Assembly (NCBI RefSeq): GCF_052324685.1
Contig: NC_135225.1
Span: 14,588,110 to 14,652,109 of the forward strand
Direction of reading: 5' to 3'
Origin: Brachyhypopomus gauderio
Lineage: Eukaryota; Chordata; Actinopteri; Gymnotiformes; Hypopomidae
Length of the DNA: 64,000 nt
Below are positions 54,291 to 64,000 of this stretch, piece after piece; the first letter of the stretch is position 1; each line of letters starts with the position of its first letter. The notes below the pieces were generated by a model. That model had not been told where the DNA came from. It searched no databases and was given only the letters and a program-made list of their open reading frames with translations. Made by a program: the position numbers and the translations under genes.

Positions 54291-54517
54291 TTAGTGCTGT
54301 CAATTCCAGGTGCCGCGATTAAAAGTCCTCACCAGGATTTTGCTCAAGCTTGCTAGATTTTCTAATCTAATCTAATTCTAGATCTTTCTAATTCTAATCT
54401 AATCTTTACCTGGATTCTAAATCCAGGTAAAATTAGTGGAATCAACACAATCCAGGAAGCCTGAGCAAAATCCTGGTGAGGACTTTTAACTGCGGCACCT
54501 GGAATTGACAGCACTAA
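54291..54517. mobile_element. 227-bp near-palindromic MITE in a (TA)n tract
   Basis: The left arm starts TTAGTGCTGTCAATTCCAGG and the right arm ends with its exact complement. The arms match for about 57 bp with only a few mismatches, around a short AT-rich centre. TA repeats flank both sides, so the target duplication cannot be read. No coding capacity. Confidence 0.75.
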
Positions 54518-54884
54518 TATATATATAAATATATAAAATATTATTATCATTATTATTATTATTTACTGCATTAGTGACACATTTCTCTATGATTATTGTA
54601 TTTGAGAAACACAGACTGCAGGAATTCCCTCTTTATTATACTGCAGTGACATACTGATATTAAACTTTAGCAATACAGTATACTGGGTAGCATTAGAATT
54701 AGTCATATTCTGACTGTAGTTTCAGACTGTAGTGCAGTACTGACATTGTCTGTAGTATTAGTCTGTAGTTGAACATGAATACGGAATATTTAACTCTAGT
54801 GTAGTGTTGGACTAGAATGACTGTAGTGCTGAAGTGTGGTTGATGGACTTTAGGATCAGTTAATACCTGTACTAGAGTTCAGCA

Positions 54885-54990
54885 CTGATAGGGTTCAGCA
54901 CCGATAGGGTTCAGCACCGATAGGGTTCAACACCGATAGGGTTCAACACCGATAGGGTTCAACACCGATAGGGTTCAACACTGATAGGTG
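54885..54990. repeat. 16-bp minisatellite
   Basis: Six to seven copies of GATAGGGTTCAGCACC, with AACACC variants. Confidence 0.9.
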
Positions 54991-55569
54991 CAGCAGGTGC
55001 AGTTGTTTACTGTTTTTGTTATGGTTGTTTATTCTGTGATGGTTCCCATGTTTATGGACGCTGCTGAAACGTAAGGAAATAAGGCTCCTACCAGCACCGC
55101 TGTTTACAACCTCCTCTCCAGGTCCATAGGAACAAACTCTATACGTTAACGTCTATAATATTAGTGATACATTGAAACTGTGACATGACATTGACATTAT
55201 CATTATTGTAATGAATGGTGAATATTTTAGTGAATAATAAAAATAATACAATTAAAACAACTATAACAATTATAGTGAATTTTACAGTGAACAAATAAAA
55301 TGATATGAATTCACTGAATAATAATAATAATTACTGTTAGCAATGTCTCTCTAATGATACAGTAGGTAAATGGTGCTACAGTAAATTACTAACAAAGCAA
55401 TGATTATATTACATTCACATAAACTACTAGGAAATTACTGCATTGATTTCCTGGATCTTTAAGTCTGTTAAAGTAAACATTTAGCTCACTCTGTGCTCTG
55501 AGATTAAAAAAGTTATTTGTTTTCTCAGCTGAATGTATTTTTAGAACAACTGTGTTGCGTGCTGTGATC

Positions 55570-56140
55570 TAGACTCCTGCTGCCTCTATGGCCACACTGT
55601 GACTCCTGCTGCCTCTCTGGGCTGTGTGCTCACACTGACTCCTGCTGCCTCTCTGGGCTGTGTGCTCACACTGTGACTCCTGCTGCCTCTCTGGGCTGTG
55701 TGCTCACACTGTGACTCCTGCTGTCTCTCCTGGCTGTGTGCTCACACTGTGACTCCTGCTGCCTCTATGGCCACATTGTGAATCCTGCTGCCTCTCTGGG
55801 CTGTGTGCTCACACTGTGACTCCTGCTGCCTCTCCTGGCTGTGTGCTCACACTGTGACTCCTGCTGCCTCTCTGGGCTGTGTGCTCACACTGTGACTCCT
55901 GCTGCCTCTCTGGGCTGTGTGCTCACACTGTGACTCCTGCTGCCTCTCTGGGCTGTGTGCTCACACTGTGACTCCTGCTGCCTCTCTGGGCTGTGTGCTC
56001 ACACTGTGACTCCTGCTGCCTCTCTGGGCTGTGTGCTCACACTGTGACTCCTGCTGTCTCTCTGGGCTGTGTGCTTACACTGTGACTCCTGCTGTCTCTC
56101 TGGGCTGTGTGCTTACACTGTGACTCCTGCTGCCTCTCAA
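55570..56140. repeat. 38-bp minisatellite
   Basis: About 14 copies of TGACTCCTGCTGCCTCTCTG followed by GGCTGTGTGCTCACACTG, with a few truncated units near the left. Confidence 0.92.
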
Positions 56141-56295
56141 CCAGTTCCTGATTTACTCAATGGACCAGATGCAATTCCAGGCAGTGCCGGATCCATCATT
56201 CTGGTTAGTACACCTATATACTGTGAGCAGCACAGCAGTGAACCGAGTTATTGTGAATTAGTTACACTATAGACCAGGGAATTTCTGGAGCTGTT

Positions 56296-56309
56296 GTGCC
56301 ACCTACTGG
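56296..56309 (-). promoter_or_regulatory. CTCF-like motif, minus orientation
   Basis: Reads CCAGTAGGTGGCAC on the minus strand, a close match to the CTCF core. It lies between the 38-bp and 36-bp arrays. Confidence 0.45.
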
Positions 56310-56768
56310 CTGAAGCAATAACTACGCTGCAGATCCTGATTTTCCAGTAGAGCTTGCTGTTTATTTCAGTTACATTGAGCTTTATATTCTTTCCATTACA
56401 TCAAGTATGTTACTCACTAAAGGAGGAATCACTCGAGAATCATGAAAAAGAAACAAATCAAAATACATTGTGTTTGCTACTAAATCCTCCCTTCAGCAAG
56501 TAATCACATGTTATATATATATCTGTTATATATATCTATCTGTTATATATCTATCTGCATATACTTTATCACTTCTGCAGAAAGAACACAGCATTGCAGA
56601 TGTATTACCAAACACAGGATAACAACACAAAACACAAAAGAAAGCTACACACACACACCTCACTGAGGGTAACGCTGCCGCTGAAAAACAAGGCATGGAT
56701 GATTTATCATCTTCGAAGAGGACTATGCCCTCTGCTCCAGATTTATGCTCGTCACCAAACAGAACACC

Positions 56769-57222
56769 AGGGATATGGACCTGTCCAACACTCGATCTAG
56801 ATGTCGGGATATGGACCTGTCCAACACTCGATCTAGATGTCGGGATATGGACCTGTCCAACACTCGATCTAGATGTCGGGATATGGACCTGTCCAACACT
56901 CGATCTAGATGTCGGGATATGGACCTGTCCAACACTCGATCTAGATGTCGGGATATGGACCTGTCCAACACTCGATCTAGATGTCGGGATATGGACCTGT
57001 CCAACACTCGATCTAGATGTCGGGATATGGACCTGTCCAACACTCGATCTAGATGTCGGGATATGGACCTGTCCAACACTCGATCTAGATGTCGGGATAT
57101 GGACCTGTCCAACACTCGATCTAGATGTTGGGATATGGACAGGTCCAACACTCGATCTAGATGTCGGGATATGGACAGGTCCAACACTTGATCTAGATGT
57201 TGGGATATGGACCTGTCCAACA
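56769..57222. repeat. 36-bp highly homogeneous minisatellite
   Basis: Thirteen copies of GGATATGGACCTGTCCAACA plus CTCGATCTAGATGTCG. Most are identical; the last three share CAGG or TTGG changes. Open frames on both strands (for example GIWTCPTLDLDV repeated) follow from the stop-free unit. Confidence 0.93.
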
Positions 57223-57668
57223 CTCAGTCTGAAGCTTCTGATCCTAGCCAATCTCCAATTCTCACAAGCTGATAATCCCACCACTATGGATCACTATGGT
57301 CACCTGGTGGGCCTGGGGTGTCTTACACAATAAACCAAATGACAAATGTCAATCAAATCCACTTCCACATAAACAGAAATGGTAGTAATGAAACATCCCA
57401 GTGCAGCCTTCATGGTCGTCACAGCGACGGTGGGGGGCCACACGGAACCACCCGACCTTCCATCCACTGGAAACCCATGGGGCTCTCCACTGTTCTAGTG
57501 TGGCTCATAATGGTGTCCAGATTCGGGGGAGGATATGCTCTGAAATGGGAAGGGTAGATGGAGAGCCCAGAAGAAAAGCGAAGCATTTACAGGTAAAACA
57601 GAGACAGGGCGTCCCATCAGGGACAGCAGCGGCACAACAACACAACAACATAAGCTATGCTTCTTCAT

Positions 57669-57700
57669 CTCCGTCTGTCTGTCTGTCTGTCTGTCTGTCT
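57669..57700. repeat. (TCTG)n microsatellite
   Basis: About seven TCTG/GTCT units. Confidence 0.9.
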
Positions 57701-57982
57701 TGTGTGTGTTTCCTAATCATGCTGGCAGGTAGTGCCTCATGTCTTCAACCTGTTCAGGAAACATACAACCTCAAAAACTGACAAAGCTGGAAGAGCAAGG
57801 AGCCGACATATGGTACACCTGTCAACACTGGATTATGAGATTATTAGATTACAATGCAAAAAAACATCACAATTTGCTTTCACACGGTCATAAAGAGAAA
57901 TATTTAATTTCATTTGTTTCATTTAGCAGGAAACAGCTTGGATTTAAATCACGACATGCCTACATTTATACTTCACATCACA

Positions 57983-58000
57983 TTTATTTTTGTATTTATT
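57983..58000 (-). terminator. Candidate polyadenylation signals of sh3gl2
   Basis: On the minus strand AATAAA occurs at 57988-57983 and 58000-57995, about 670 nt beyond the sh3gl2 stop. The actual end is not established. Confidence 0.4.
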
Positions 58001-58667
58001 AATATTGGTCACAGATTCATGGCTCCATAGAATCACAAACCAGGCCTGTGGACCCAGCAGAGCGGTGTCTTTAATACTGACGGCATACGAGCCGGGTTAA
58101 AATGATCACACTGGAACCCACAGGCTGGGAGCGTAAGATACAGCAGCTTGGTAGACTGGACGGTGGTGAGACTTGGGAGCTGCTCTCACACATGCAGAAG
58201 AAAAAATTATATTAAAACTTTTTTTTCCTTTACATCCAGGTTGAAGAGGGTCAGGAGGAAGGTGGAAGAGGCCTGATACAGGGAACATTCTTTTCAAAAC
58301 GCTACGGAGGACTACAGCCATTGGCATTTCGATGTCACAGAAACAGGCAAAGAGAGGGCACAGGGGGGGCACGTACTGTTCACCTTCTTCTCACGCATTT
58401 CCACCCCCACCAAAAAAACGCCCTCCTAAAGAGTAAAACCAAAACAGAGCCAAAAACAAAATAACAGTTCTCCAACTCAGTAACAGTGATGTACCAATGG
58501 CAAAAAAATCGTCAACGCTGTTCTTCACGGAAACACGTGCTAAGCTGCTCTTCATTTCTGGTGTTTTTGTCGTTGTCGTCATGGTGATTTTTCTCCCCTT
58601 GTGGGAGGAGTGTGTGGTGGAAAGGAGAGGCCCAGGTGAGATGTGGGGGCGGGGTCACGTGTGCCGT

Positions 58668-61167
58668 TTAGTGTGGCAGGGCCACCAGGATGTCGACGTA
58701 GTTGACGGGGAAGAAGCCGGATTGGCCGTGGATCATACCTTCATACCAGTTCTCATCAATCTTATTGGTCAAGGTGATGACGTCGCCTTCCTTGAACCCT
58801 AGCTCACCTTCATTCTCGGGGTCGAAATCATACAGCGCCCGACAGCAGGGCTGGTCCATAGGAGCTGGGAGAGAGAGGGAGAGGGAGAGGGAGAGGGAGA
58901 GAGAGAGGGAGAGAGAGAGAGATAGTATTAGAGTAAGCACTCACATTTGGCTAGTGTCTGAGAGAGGTGCAGGTGTATCAGGCCTCACCAGGTGAGCGAG
59001 CAGGGCCACTGTGACCGATCCCCCCATTGAGATTCTCGCTGGTAGGGGTGAAGTCGATGGCGGTGCGTGGCTTGGGCACGTACTCCTTCCTGGGCTTATT
59101 GGAAGCATCTCTTATCCTGCATTTCACAGGACAGGACACACGCACACGGTCAAGACAGCAACACAGCAACAGGGCACCGCTAGCCTGCACCATCAGACCC
59201 AAATCTCCATGCATTGGTTTAAATGATAAAAATGTAAATTTTGTTCTAAATAGTTTTTATGTTTAGGACTAGGCTTAACTGAAGTATGTAAATCTTTATT
59301 TTCCCTGATTGCTAGCTGGCATGTGGGGAGGGCGTCTTCGTAACCTTACGCTGCTGGGGGTGCCGCGAGGTTTGGAACCCGCGCTGTCATGTTGTAAATC
59401 CATTAATCAACAAACGCTTCATGTGTCAGAGCCTAGAGACAACTTCACCAGGGAAGATACCACACTTCATCTGAACTTGACACAAAGGAAAAGACTTTAA
59501 TATTGGTCAGTCCCTTCTTTTCTATTTCCTTCTGTCCAATTGGTCAGCCCTTTGTTTTATGTTTCAATTATCCAGCTTATTGAGTAATCCTGCAGTATCT
59601 CCTCTGAGATATATAAATGAAACAGGATTCTTGGGTTAGTGAGCTAATTCTACCTGTAACGCAGGCTAAAAATATCTTGATGGTGGCTCAAAATCTAACT
59701 AGCTCAATCACCATAGCAACATAACATATTATAAGCTTGTCATGGAGAGTATGTTGCAGTTTAGTTTAAGTGAGTAGGAAGAGTGTTTTTTAACCATTCT
59801 GGTTGAAAGTGTCATAAGTGAGCAATACTCAGTAATGCATAAATCATAAGTGGGGAGTATGGGAGTTGTCTTCCTAACGTTCTTTATGCTCCCCGAGGTT
59901 CTTGTGCTCTACACTGGTAGAACAGGTAGAGTGGGGCACCAACAGTGGCACTCATGGGTTGGACCCGCCATCATACTGATTAATGTGTGTCAGGTGCTCT
60001 GGATTAAAGTGAACGACCAAGGCTGAAGGTTGAGGTATCTGAACACACATAAATCCGGAAGCCACGTGTTTCTCCCTCAGCTGAATTCAAAAGCCCACAA
60101 TCACCCTTTTTGTAAGTGCTCCTTGTAAAATCAAACCTGCCCAGCACACATAGACCAGATGCATCATTAAGTCGGTGCACACAGACCAGTTAGTGCACAT
60201 AGACCAGATGCATCATTAAGTCGGTGCACACAGACCAGTTAGTGCACATAGACCAGATGCACATAGACCACAGTACACACAGACCAGTTAGTGTACATGA
60301 CCAGATTCAGCCTAATCAAGTCTCAGCTTTCTTACACATTTTATACGTTTTATTTTCATGTGAGCGGTGGTGCAGCCTGCTCTAGCAGCAAACACATTCA
60401 GATCAGATGGATTCTGACATTTTCTATCGGCGCCTTCAATTTCTGTCTTTAACAAAAGTGTGATGGAGCAAATGTGCTCCAGCAGCAGTGTGGTTGGAGG
60501 TGGTGGGCGGAGCGGTGCAGCTACAGTGCGGCTCTGCGCAGCCTTCATGGATCTGACTCAAGCCTGCAGCTTCTTAGCCATTATATGTGTCACTGAATAC
60601 TAAGGCTAAGACTTCACGTAGCTGGTCCTGCTCTAGGGTGCATTAGGCCTAACTGGTGCTGTTTGGTCAATTCCGTCTTCTCCAGGAAAGCCTGGCGTCA
60701 TGACGTCTAGGCCAATATCAGTCTGAACCTGGTGGTGCTGTGTTAGGAGGCAGACCTGTCGTCCATCTTGCTGGTGAGCTGTTGCAGGATCTCTGTGGCC
60801 TGTCTGTGGTAGTCCAGCTGGGCCTGGACCAGGGCGGCCAACTGGCTCACCTGCTCAATCTGTTCCACACACACACGCGCGCACACACACAAACATGCAC
60901 GAACACGAGCGCACACACGCGCGCACACGCATACACGCACGCACACAGGCAAACATGCACACACATGTACGCACACACACACACACACATACACGCGCAC
61001 ACACACACACACAAACGCGTACATGCACACACACACGAATACAAATGCATACATGCACACACACACAAATACAAATGCATACATGCACACACACACGAAT
61101 ACAAATGCATACATGCACACACACACGAATACAAATGCATACATGCACACACACAACACACACATGG

Positions 61168-61250
<83 letters not shown>

Positions 61251-61838
61251 TGTGTACCCATGCCGGCACAGGCACACACACGCAGCGCATTCACAAGAGG
61301 AAATACAGAGCATAAAATACTGTGGAAAACTCGAATATCAATAACAATGTAACGAATGCACAACACTAATAAAAAGACACTACTGTACTACAAGTGACTA
61401 ATAAAACTAGAGGTCCAAATATGGACACAGATGTTACATAGTGAACTAATCTAATCTAATCTAATCAACAAGTAAGTTCAGGTAGTACAGGTCAGAAAAC
61501 TCCTTATTTTTTTATTATTAACAAGGTAAAAGTGGTGAGATGTTATTAGAAGTTGAGGTGGGCGTTTCATTCTGTGCACCAGGAAGCTAAAGAGGTGGGA
61601 CTACAGAAGACAGACAGCTTATTGAAAGGCCGTGATTGTGTGGTGGAAAACACATACACACACACTCACAAACTCTTACATCATTCTCCAGCAGGTTGAA
61701 CATGCTCTGCTCAGCTATCTCCTTCGAGTCATCGAACTTCTCCAGCGCCTGCTTGATCTCGTCCTCCGTCACTTTGCCCTGACGCTTCTTCTTGTAGTCG
61801 AAGTCCAGCCGACGGCCCTCCATCTTCTTAAGGTGGTG
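58668..61838 (-). CDS. sh3gl2: Endophilin-A1 (SH3-domain GRB2-like 2), C-terminal part
   Basis: Endophilin A1 is a presynaptic BAR-SH3 protein that binds dynamin and synaptojanin in synaptic-vesicle endocytosis. Four minus-strand exons: 61680-61838, 60756-60859, 58989-59116 and 58668-58864, joining in frame to 195 aa plus stop. The first two encode the end of the BAR domain ([24 protein letters not shown], then [20 protein letters not shown]). The third is the variable linker ([12 protein letters not shown]). The last is the SH3 domain ([39 protein letters not shown]). The ending ILVALPH is that of SH3GL2, not SH3GL1 or SH3GL3. About 157 N-terminal residues lie beyond the right edge. The last intron ends in a long pure pyrimidine tract ((GA)n on plus, 58868-58922). 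Confidence 0.92.
60160..60300. repeat. Short tandem repeat GCACATAGACCAGATGCATC
   Basis: Two 57-bp units plus partial copies of the ACAGACCAGTTAGTGCAC phrase, in the sh3gl2 linker intron. Confidence 0.75.
60866..61245. repeat. CA-rich array with 30-bp units
   Basis: A (CA)n-rich block. At 61020-61155 it has about four copies of ACATGCACACACACACGAAT plus ACAAATGCAT, then pure (CA)n to 61243. It lies in the sh3gl2 intron next to the exon at 60756-60859. Confidence 0.9.
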
Positions 61839-61894
61839 CTGTGGTGGGGAGACAGCAGTTCTGGAGGTGGACTAATCTATCCAGCTCGAGGTCA

Positions 61895-62315
61895 CAGCGT
61901 CGGTGTGTGAGGCCACAGCGTGTGTGAGGCTACCCTGGGTGTGTGAGGTCACAGTGTGGGTGTGTGAGGTCACAGCGTGTGTGAGGCTACCCTGGGTGTG
62001 TGAGGTCACGGTGTGGGTGTGTGAGGTCACAGCATGTGTTAGGCTACCCTGGGTGTGTGAGGTCACGGTGTGGGTGTGTGAGGTCACAGCGTGTGTGAGG
62101 CCACAGCATGTGTGAGGTCACGGTGTGGGTGTGTGAGGTCACAGCGTGTGTGAGGCTACCCTGGGTGTGTGAAGTCACGGTGTGGGTGTGTGAGGTCACA
62201 GCGTGTGTGAGGCTACCCTGGGTGTGTGAGGTCACGGTGTGGGTGTGTGAGGTCACAGCGTCAGTGTGTGAGGCCACAGCGTGTGTGAGGCTACCCTGGG
62301 TGTATGAGGTCATGG
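61895..62315. repeat. 57-bp minisatellite rich in AGGTCA half-sites
   Basis: About seven copies of a unit containing GAGGTCACAGCGTGTGTGAG, GCTACCCTGGGTGTGTGAGG and TCACGGTGTGGGTGTGT. The CTACCCTGG phrase recurs every 57 bp in the left part. Confidence 0.85.
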
Positions 62316-62817
62316 CGTGGGTGTGTGTGAGGGTTATTGACCCATGGCCAACTATGCAAAGAAGCATCCAGAAAACAGGATTCATAAAATTATAACTTTT
62401 GGCTCCATGTTTAAATGAATAAGTTTGTACACAACTGCTGGTCTTTGTTCTGTAGTGTTGCTCAAAATAAGCACAGACAGCTGTGAACATGCTGCTCCCG
62501 CCGGTCTGACCAGGCTGTATGCGCAGTTACCATGGCATCACACAGCACACGTTCCGGAGTCAGCCAGAATACATCAGATACATTAACCACATCCACCCGC
62601 TGTACATCAGATACGTTAACCACTTAATGTTCAAATACCCTTGTTTTTTTTAACAAAGCAGAGACTGTTTTTATGGTTTGGTTGTTCAGATATTTACTGC
62701 ATTGTTTCTTTGTTTGTTTACATATACTTGGGCTCAATTTAAAGCTTTATGCAGTGTTGGTTTCCTGCACCTCGGCTTTCAGAAAATCCTGAAAGTTCAA
62801 GATCCACCTCTGGACTG

Positions 62818-63003
62818 AGGTCACAAAGGGTCAGCTGAGTGAGGTCACAAAGGGTCAGCTGAGTGAGGTCACAAAGGGTCAGCTGAGTGAGGTCACAAAG
62901 GGTCAGCTGAGTGAGGTCACAAAGGGTGAGCTGAGTGAGGTCACAAAGGGTCAGCTGAGTGAGGTCACAAAGGGTCAGCTGAGTGAGGTCACAAAGGGTC
63001 AGC
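62818..63003 (+). repeat. 24-bp minisatellite; each unit a DR4-type nuclear-receptor motif
   Basis: Eight units beginning at 62818, 62842, 62866, 62890, 62914, 62938, 62962 and 62986. Each holds AGGTCA-CAAA-GGGTCA, a direct repeat of two receptor half-sites with a 4-bp spacer (fifth unit: GGGTGA). It lies in the sh3gl2 intron upstream of the exons seen. Confidence 0.85.
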
Positions 63004-63922
63004 TCTCCTATGTTGTTCCTACTGTCCTACATTTTTCAGCTGCTTGAGGTTTTGGCTCGTCTATGTTGTTTGGCTGGATACGTTGGTTTATGACTATTGA
63101 ATGATCTGTCACGTTCAGCTGGTCTACACCACTCGGCTGGTCTATGACAGCGGGAGCGCTAACTAGAGCGGTGATGCATCAACAAACCTGTATTAAAAAC
63201 ACAGTACTGCAACAGAACAAAACCAACCGGTCAAAGTGCAATGGTGAGAATAGCCGTAACAGAGATGTAGTGTTTAATCGGATTGAGTCTTGGGTGCTGT
63301 CCTAGTGGATGGTGTCTCTGTTCTGACTGTAATCCAAACTTCCCACTGGCTTCTGTCATTTCACATCTCGTCAGGCACAAGATGCCAGCGAGATTCTTAA
63401 AATTAAAACCAAGAGCAGATTATCCTGTCAGAAAGCGTCAGACTCTGTGCCTCCAGGCCCTGTGGTAATAAGATAAACATCCCTTTAAACTGACAGTCGC
63501 AGTTTCACACACATAAACAGCTGTGTCTGAGTAAAAACACGACATCAGTCGCTGTGTCCACAAAAGCCTTAGCTGTCTCAGACACAAACGTTTCCCCATT
63601 ACAAACCACAACTCTGTAGTCACATGATCTCTTGTCAGTGTTGCATCAAATGTTACTAGGCAACCATTAAACAAAAGGGATTTCTGCCTGTATAAATATT
63701 CTGTTCAAATATAGTATAATATAATAGATATAATATAAACTGTTGGCCTTTAAAGGGTTCCCTGAAAATTAAAAGTTAAAAGTGACTCCATATCATTTTA
63801 TTCTCTTGTGATCAATTTAAGATGCTCTACTTCATCCAGGGGTTTCAGCTGCAGTCTTGGTGTCTCACTGCTCCACGTAGGGTCAGGTGTCCCCTCCTCT
63901 AGCGCACCTGACCAGGTAATGA

Positions 63923-63928
63923 TATAAA
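63923..63928 (+). promoter_or_regulatory. TATA box
   Basis: TATAAA in a GATATAAAAG context, 34 bp before a possible start codon; an E-box-like CACCTG is at about 63905. Confidence 0.45.
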
Positions 63929-63961
63929 AGCAGCCGGGCAGGCGAGCTGGAGGTGTAGAAC

Positions 63962-64000
63962 ATGGAGCAGTTCAGTCCAGTGGGAGCTGCAGCTGAAAAG
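63962..64000 (+). CDS. Possible start of an unidentified gene, cut by the window edge
   Basis: ATG in the context GAACATGG opens a frame MEQFSPVGAAAEK that runs to the edge. The TATA box 34 bp upstream implies a very short leader. Too short to identify; it may be chance. Confidence 0.3.
   Translation, partial: MEQFSPVGAAAEK

Larger units (their letters stand above)
37488..57982. other. Gene-poor interval upstream of foxe1
   Basis: About 20 kb with no recognised protein-coding gene, dominated by micro- and minisatellites (listed separately) and transposon remnants. Likely contains distal foxe1 regulation, but no element can be named from sequence alone. TATA-like boxes at 44876 and 45366 and a possible orphan exon at 43036 are noted as weak signals. 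Confidence 0.55.

Noticed and set aside
56526-57333. Open frames of 148-252 codons on both strands
   Set aside because: Created by the 36-bp minisatellite; no splice sites, no homology, no codon bias.
59925-59990. tRNA-like stretch with GGTTGGACCCG resembling a B box
   Set aside because: No cloverleaf can be formed; at most a decayed tRNA-derived SINE.
60740-61366. His/Thr and Cys/Val repeat frames
   Set aside because: Translation of (CA)n/(GT)n; the real content here is the sh3gl2 exon at 60756-60859.

Overview
The window is nuclear DNA of a vertebrate, almost certainly a teleost fish. It carries multi-exon genes with GT-AG introns, abundant (CA)n/(GT)n microsatellites and minisatellites, and hAT-type and LINE remnants of kinds common in fish. 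There is no operon structure, rRNA, convincing tRNA or CRISPR array. All gene models were built by reading the bases: exon limits come from splice sites and reading-frame continuity, and names come from remembered family sequences, not from a search.

Layout. (1) 107-3589, minus: 5' and middle part of anp32b (acidic LRR nuclear phosphoprotein), whose C-terminal exon lies off the left edge. (2) 6562-8780, plus: hemgn (hemogen), preceded by GATA motifs. (3) 9506-12716, plus: trmo (tRNA m6t6A37 methyltransferase), 6 exons, 457 codons. (4) 14087-15148, plus: a single-exon ankyrin-repeat gene of ANKRD34/ANKRD63 type. (5) 15.7-34.2 kb, plus: spag5 (astrin, mitotic spindle/kinetochore protein), rebuilt as 25 coding exons and 1653 codons, with a CCAAT + CHR promoter and introns full of VNTRs and transposons. 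(6) 36411-37487, minus: intronless foxe1 (forkhead factor). (7) 37.5-58 kb: a gene-poor interval dominated by tandem arrays. (8) 58668-61838, minus: the last four coding exons of sh3gl2 (endophilin A1), with the BAR N-terminus off the right edge. (9) 63923-64000, plus: a TATA box and possible start of an unidentified gene.

The anp32b-hemgn-trmo-foxe1 block matches the human 9q22 neighbourhood. spag5, which is on 17q in human, lies inside the block here. The genes do not form one pathway: they cover chromatin/histone chaperoning, erythroid transcription, tRNA modification, mitosis, thyroid/pharyngeal development and endocytosis.

The most notable signals are non-coding. Three consecutive spag5 introns carry (CA)n near the 5' splice site and (GT)n near the 3' splice site, so the ends could pair. 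A 36-bp minisatellite carries six intact CTCF-like cores. Eight tandem copies of a DR4-type nuclear-receptor motif lie upstream of the sh3gl2 exons. Two hAT-type insertions have matching 8-bp flanks. A splice-donor sequence is copied inside a minisatellite. A three-fold repeat occurs in the N-terminal half of astrin. I found no clear evidence of a wholly new biological system.
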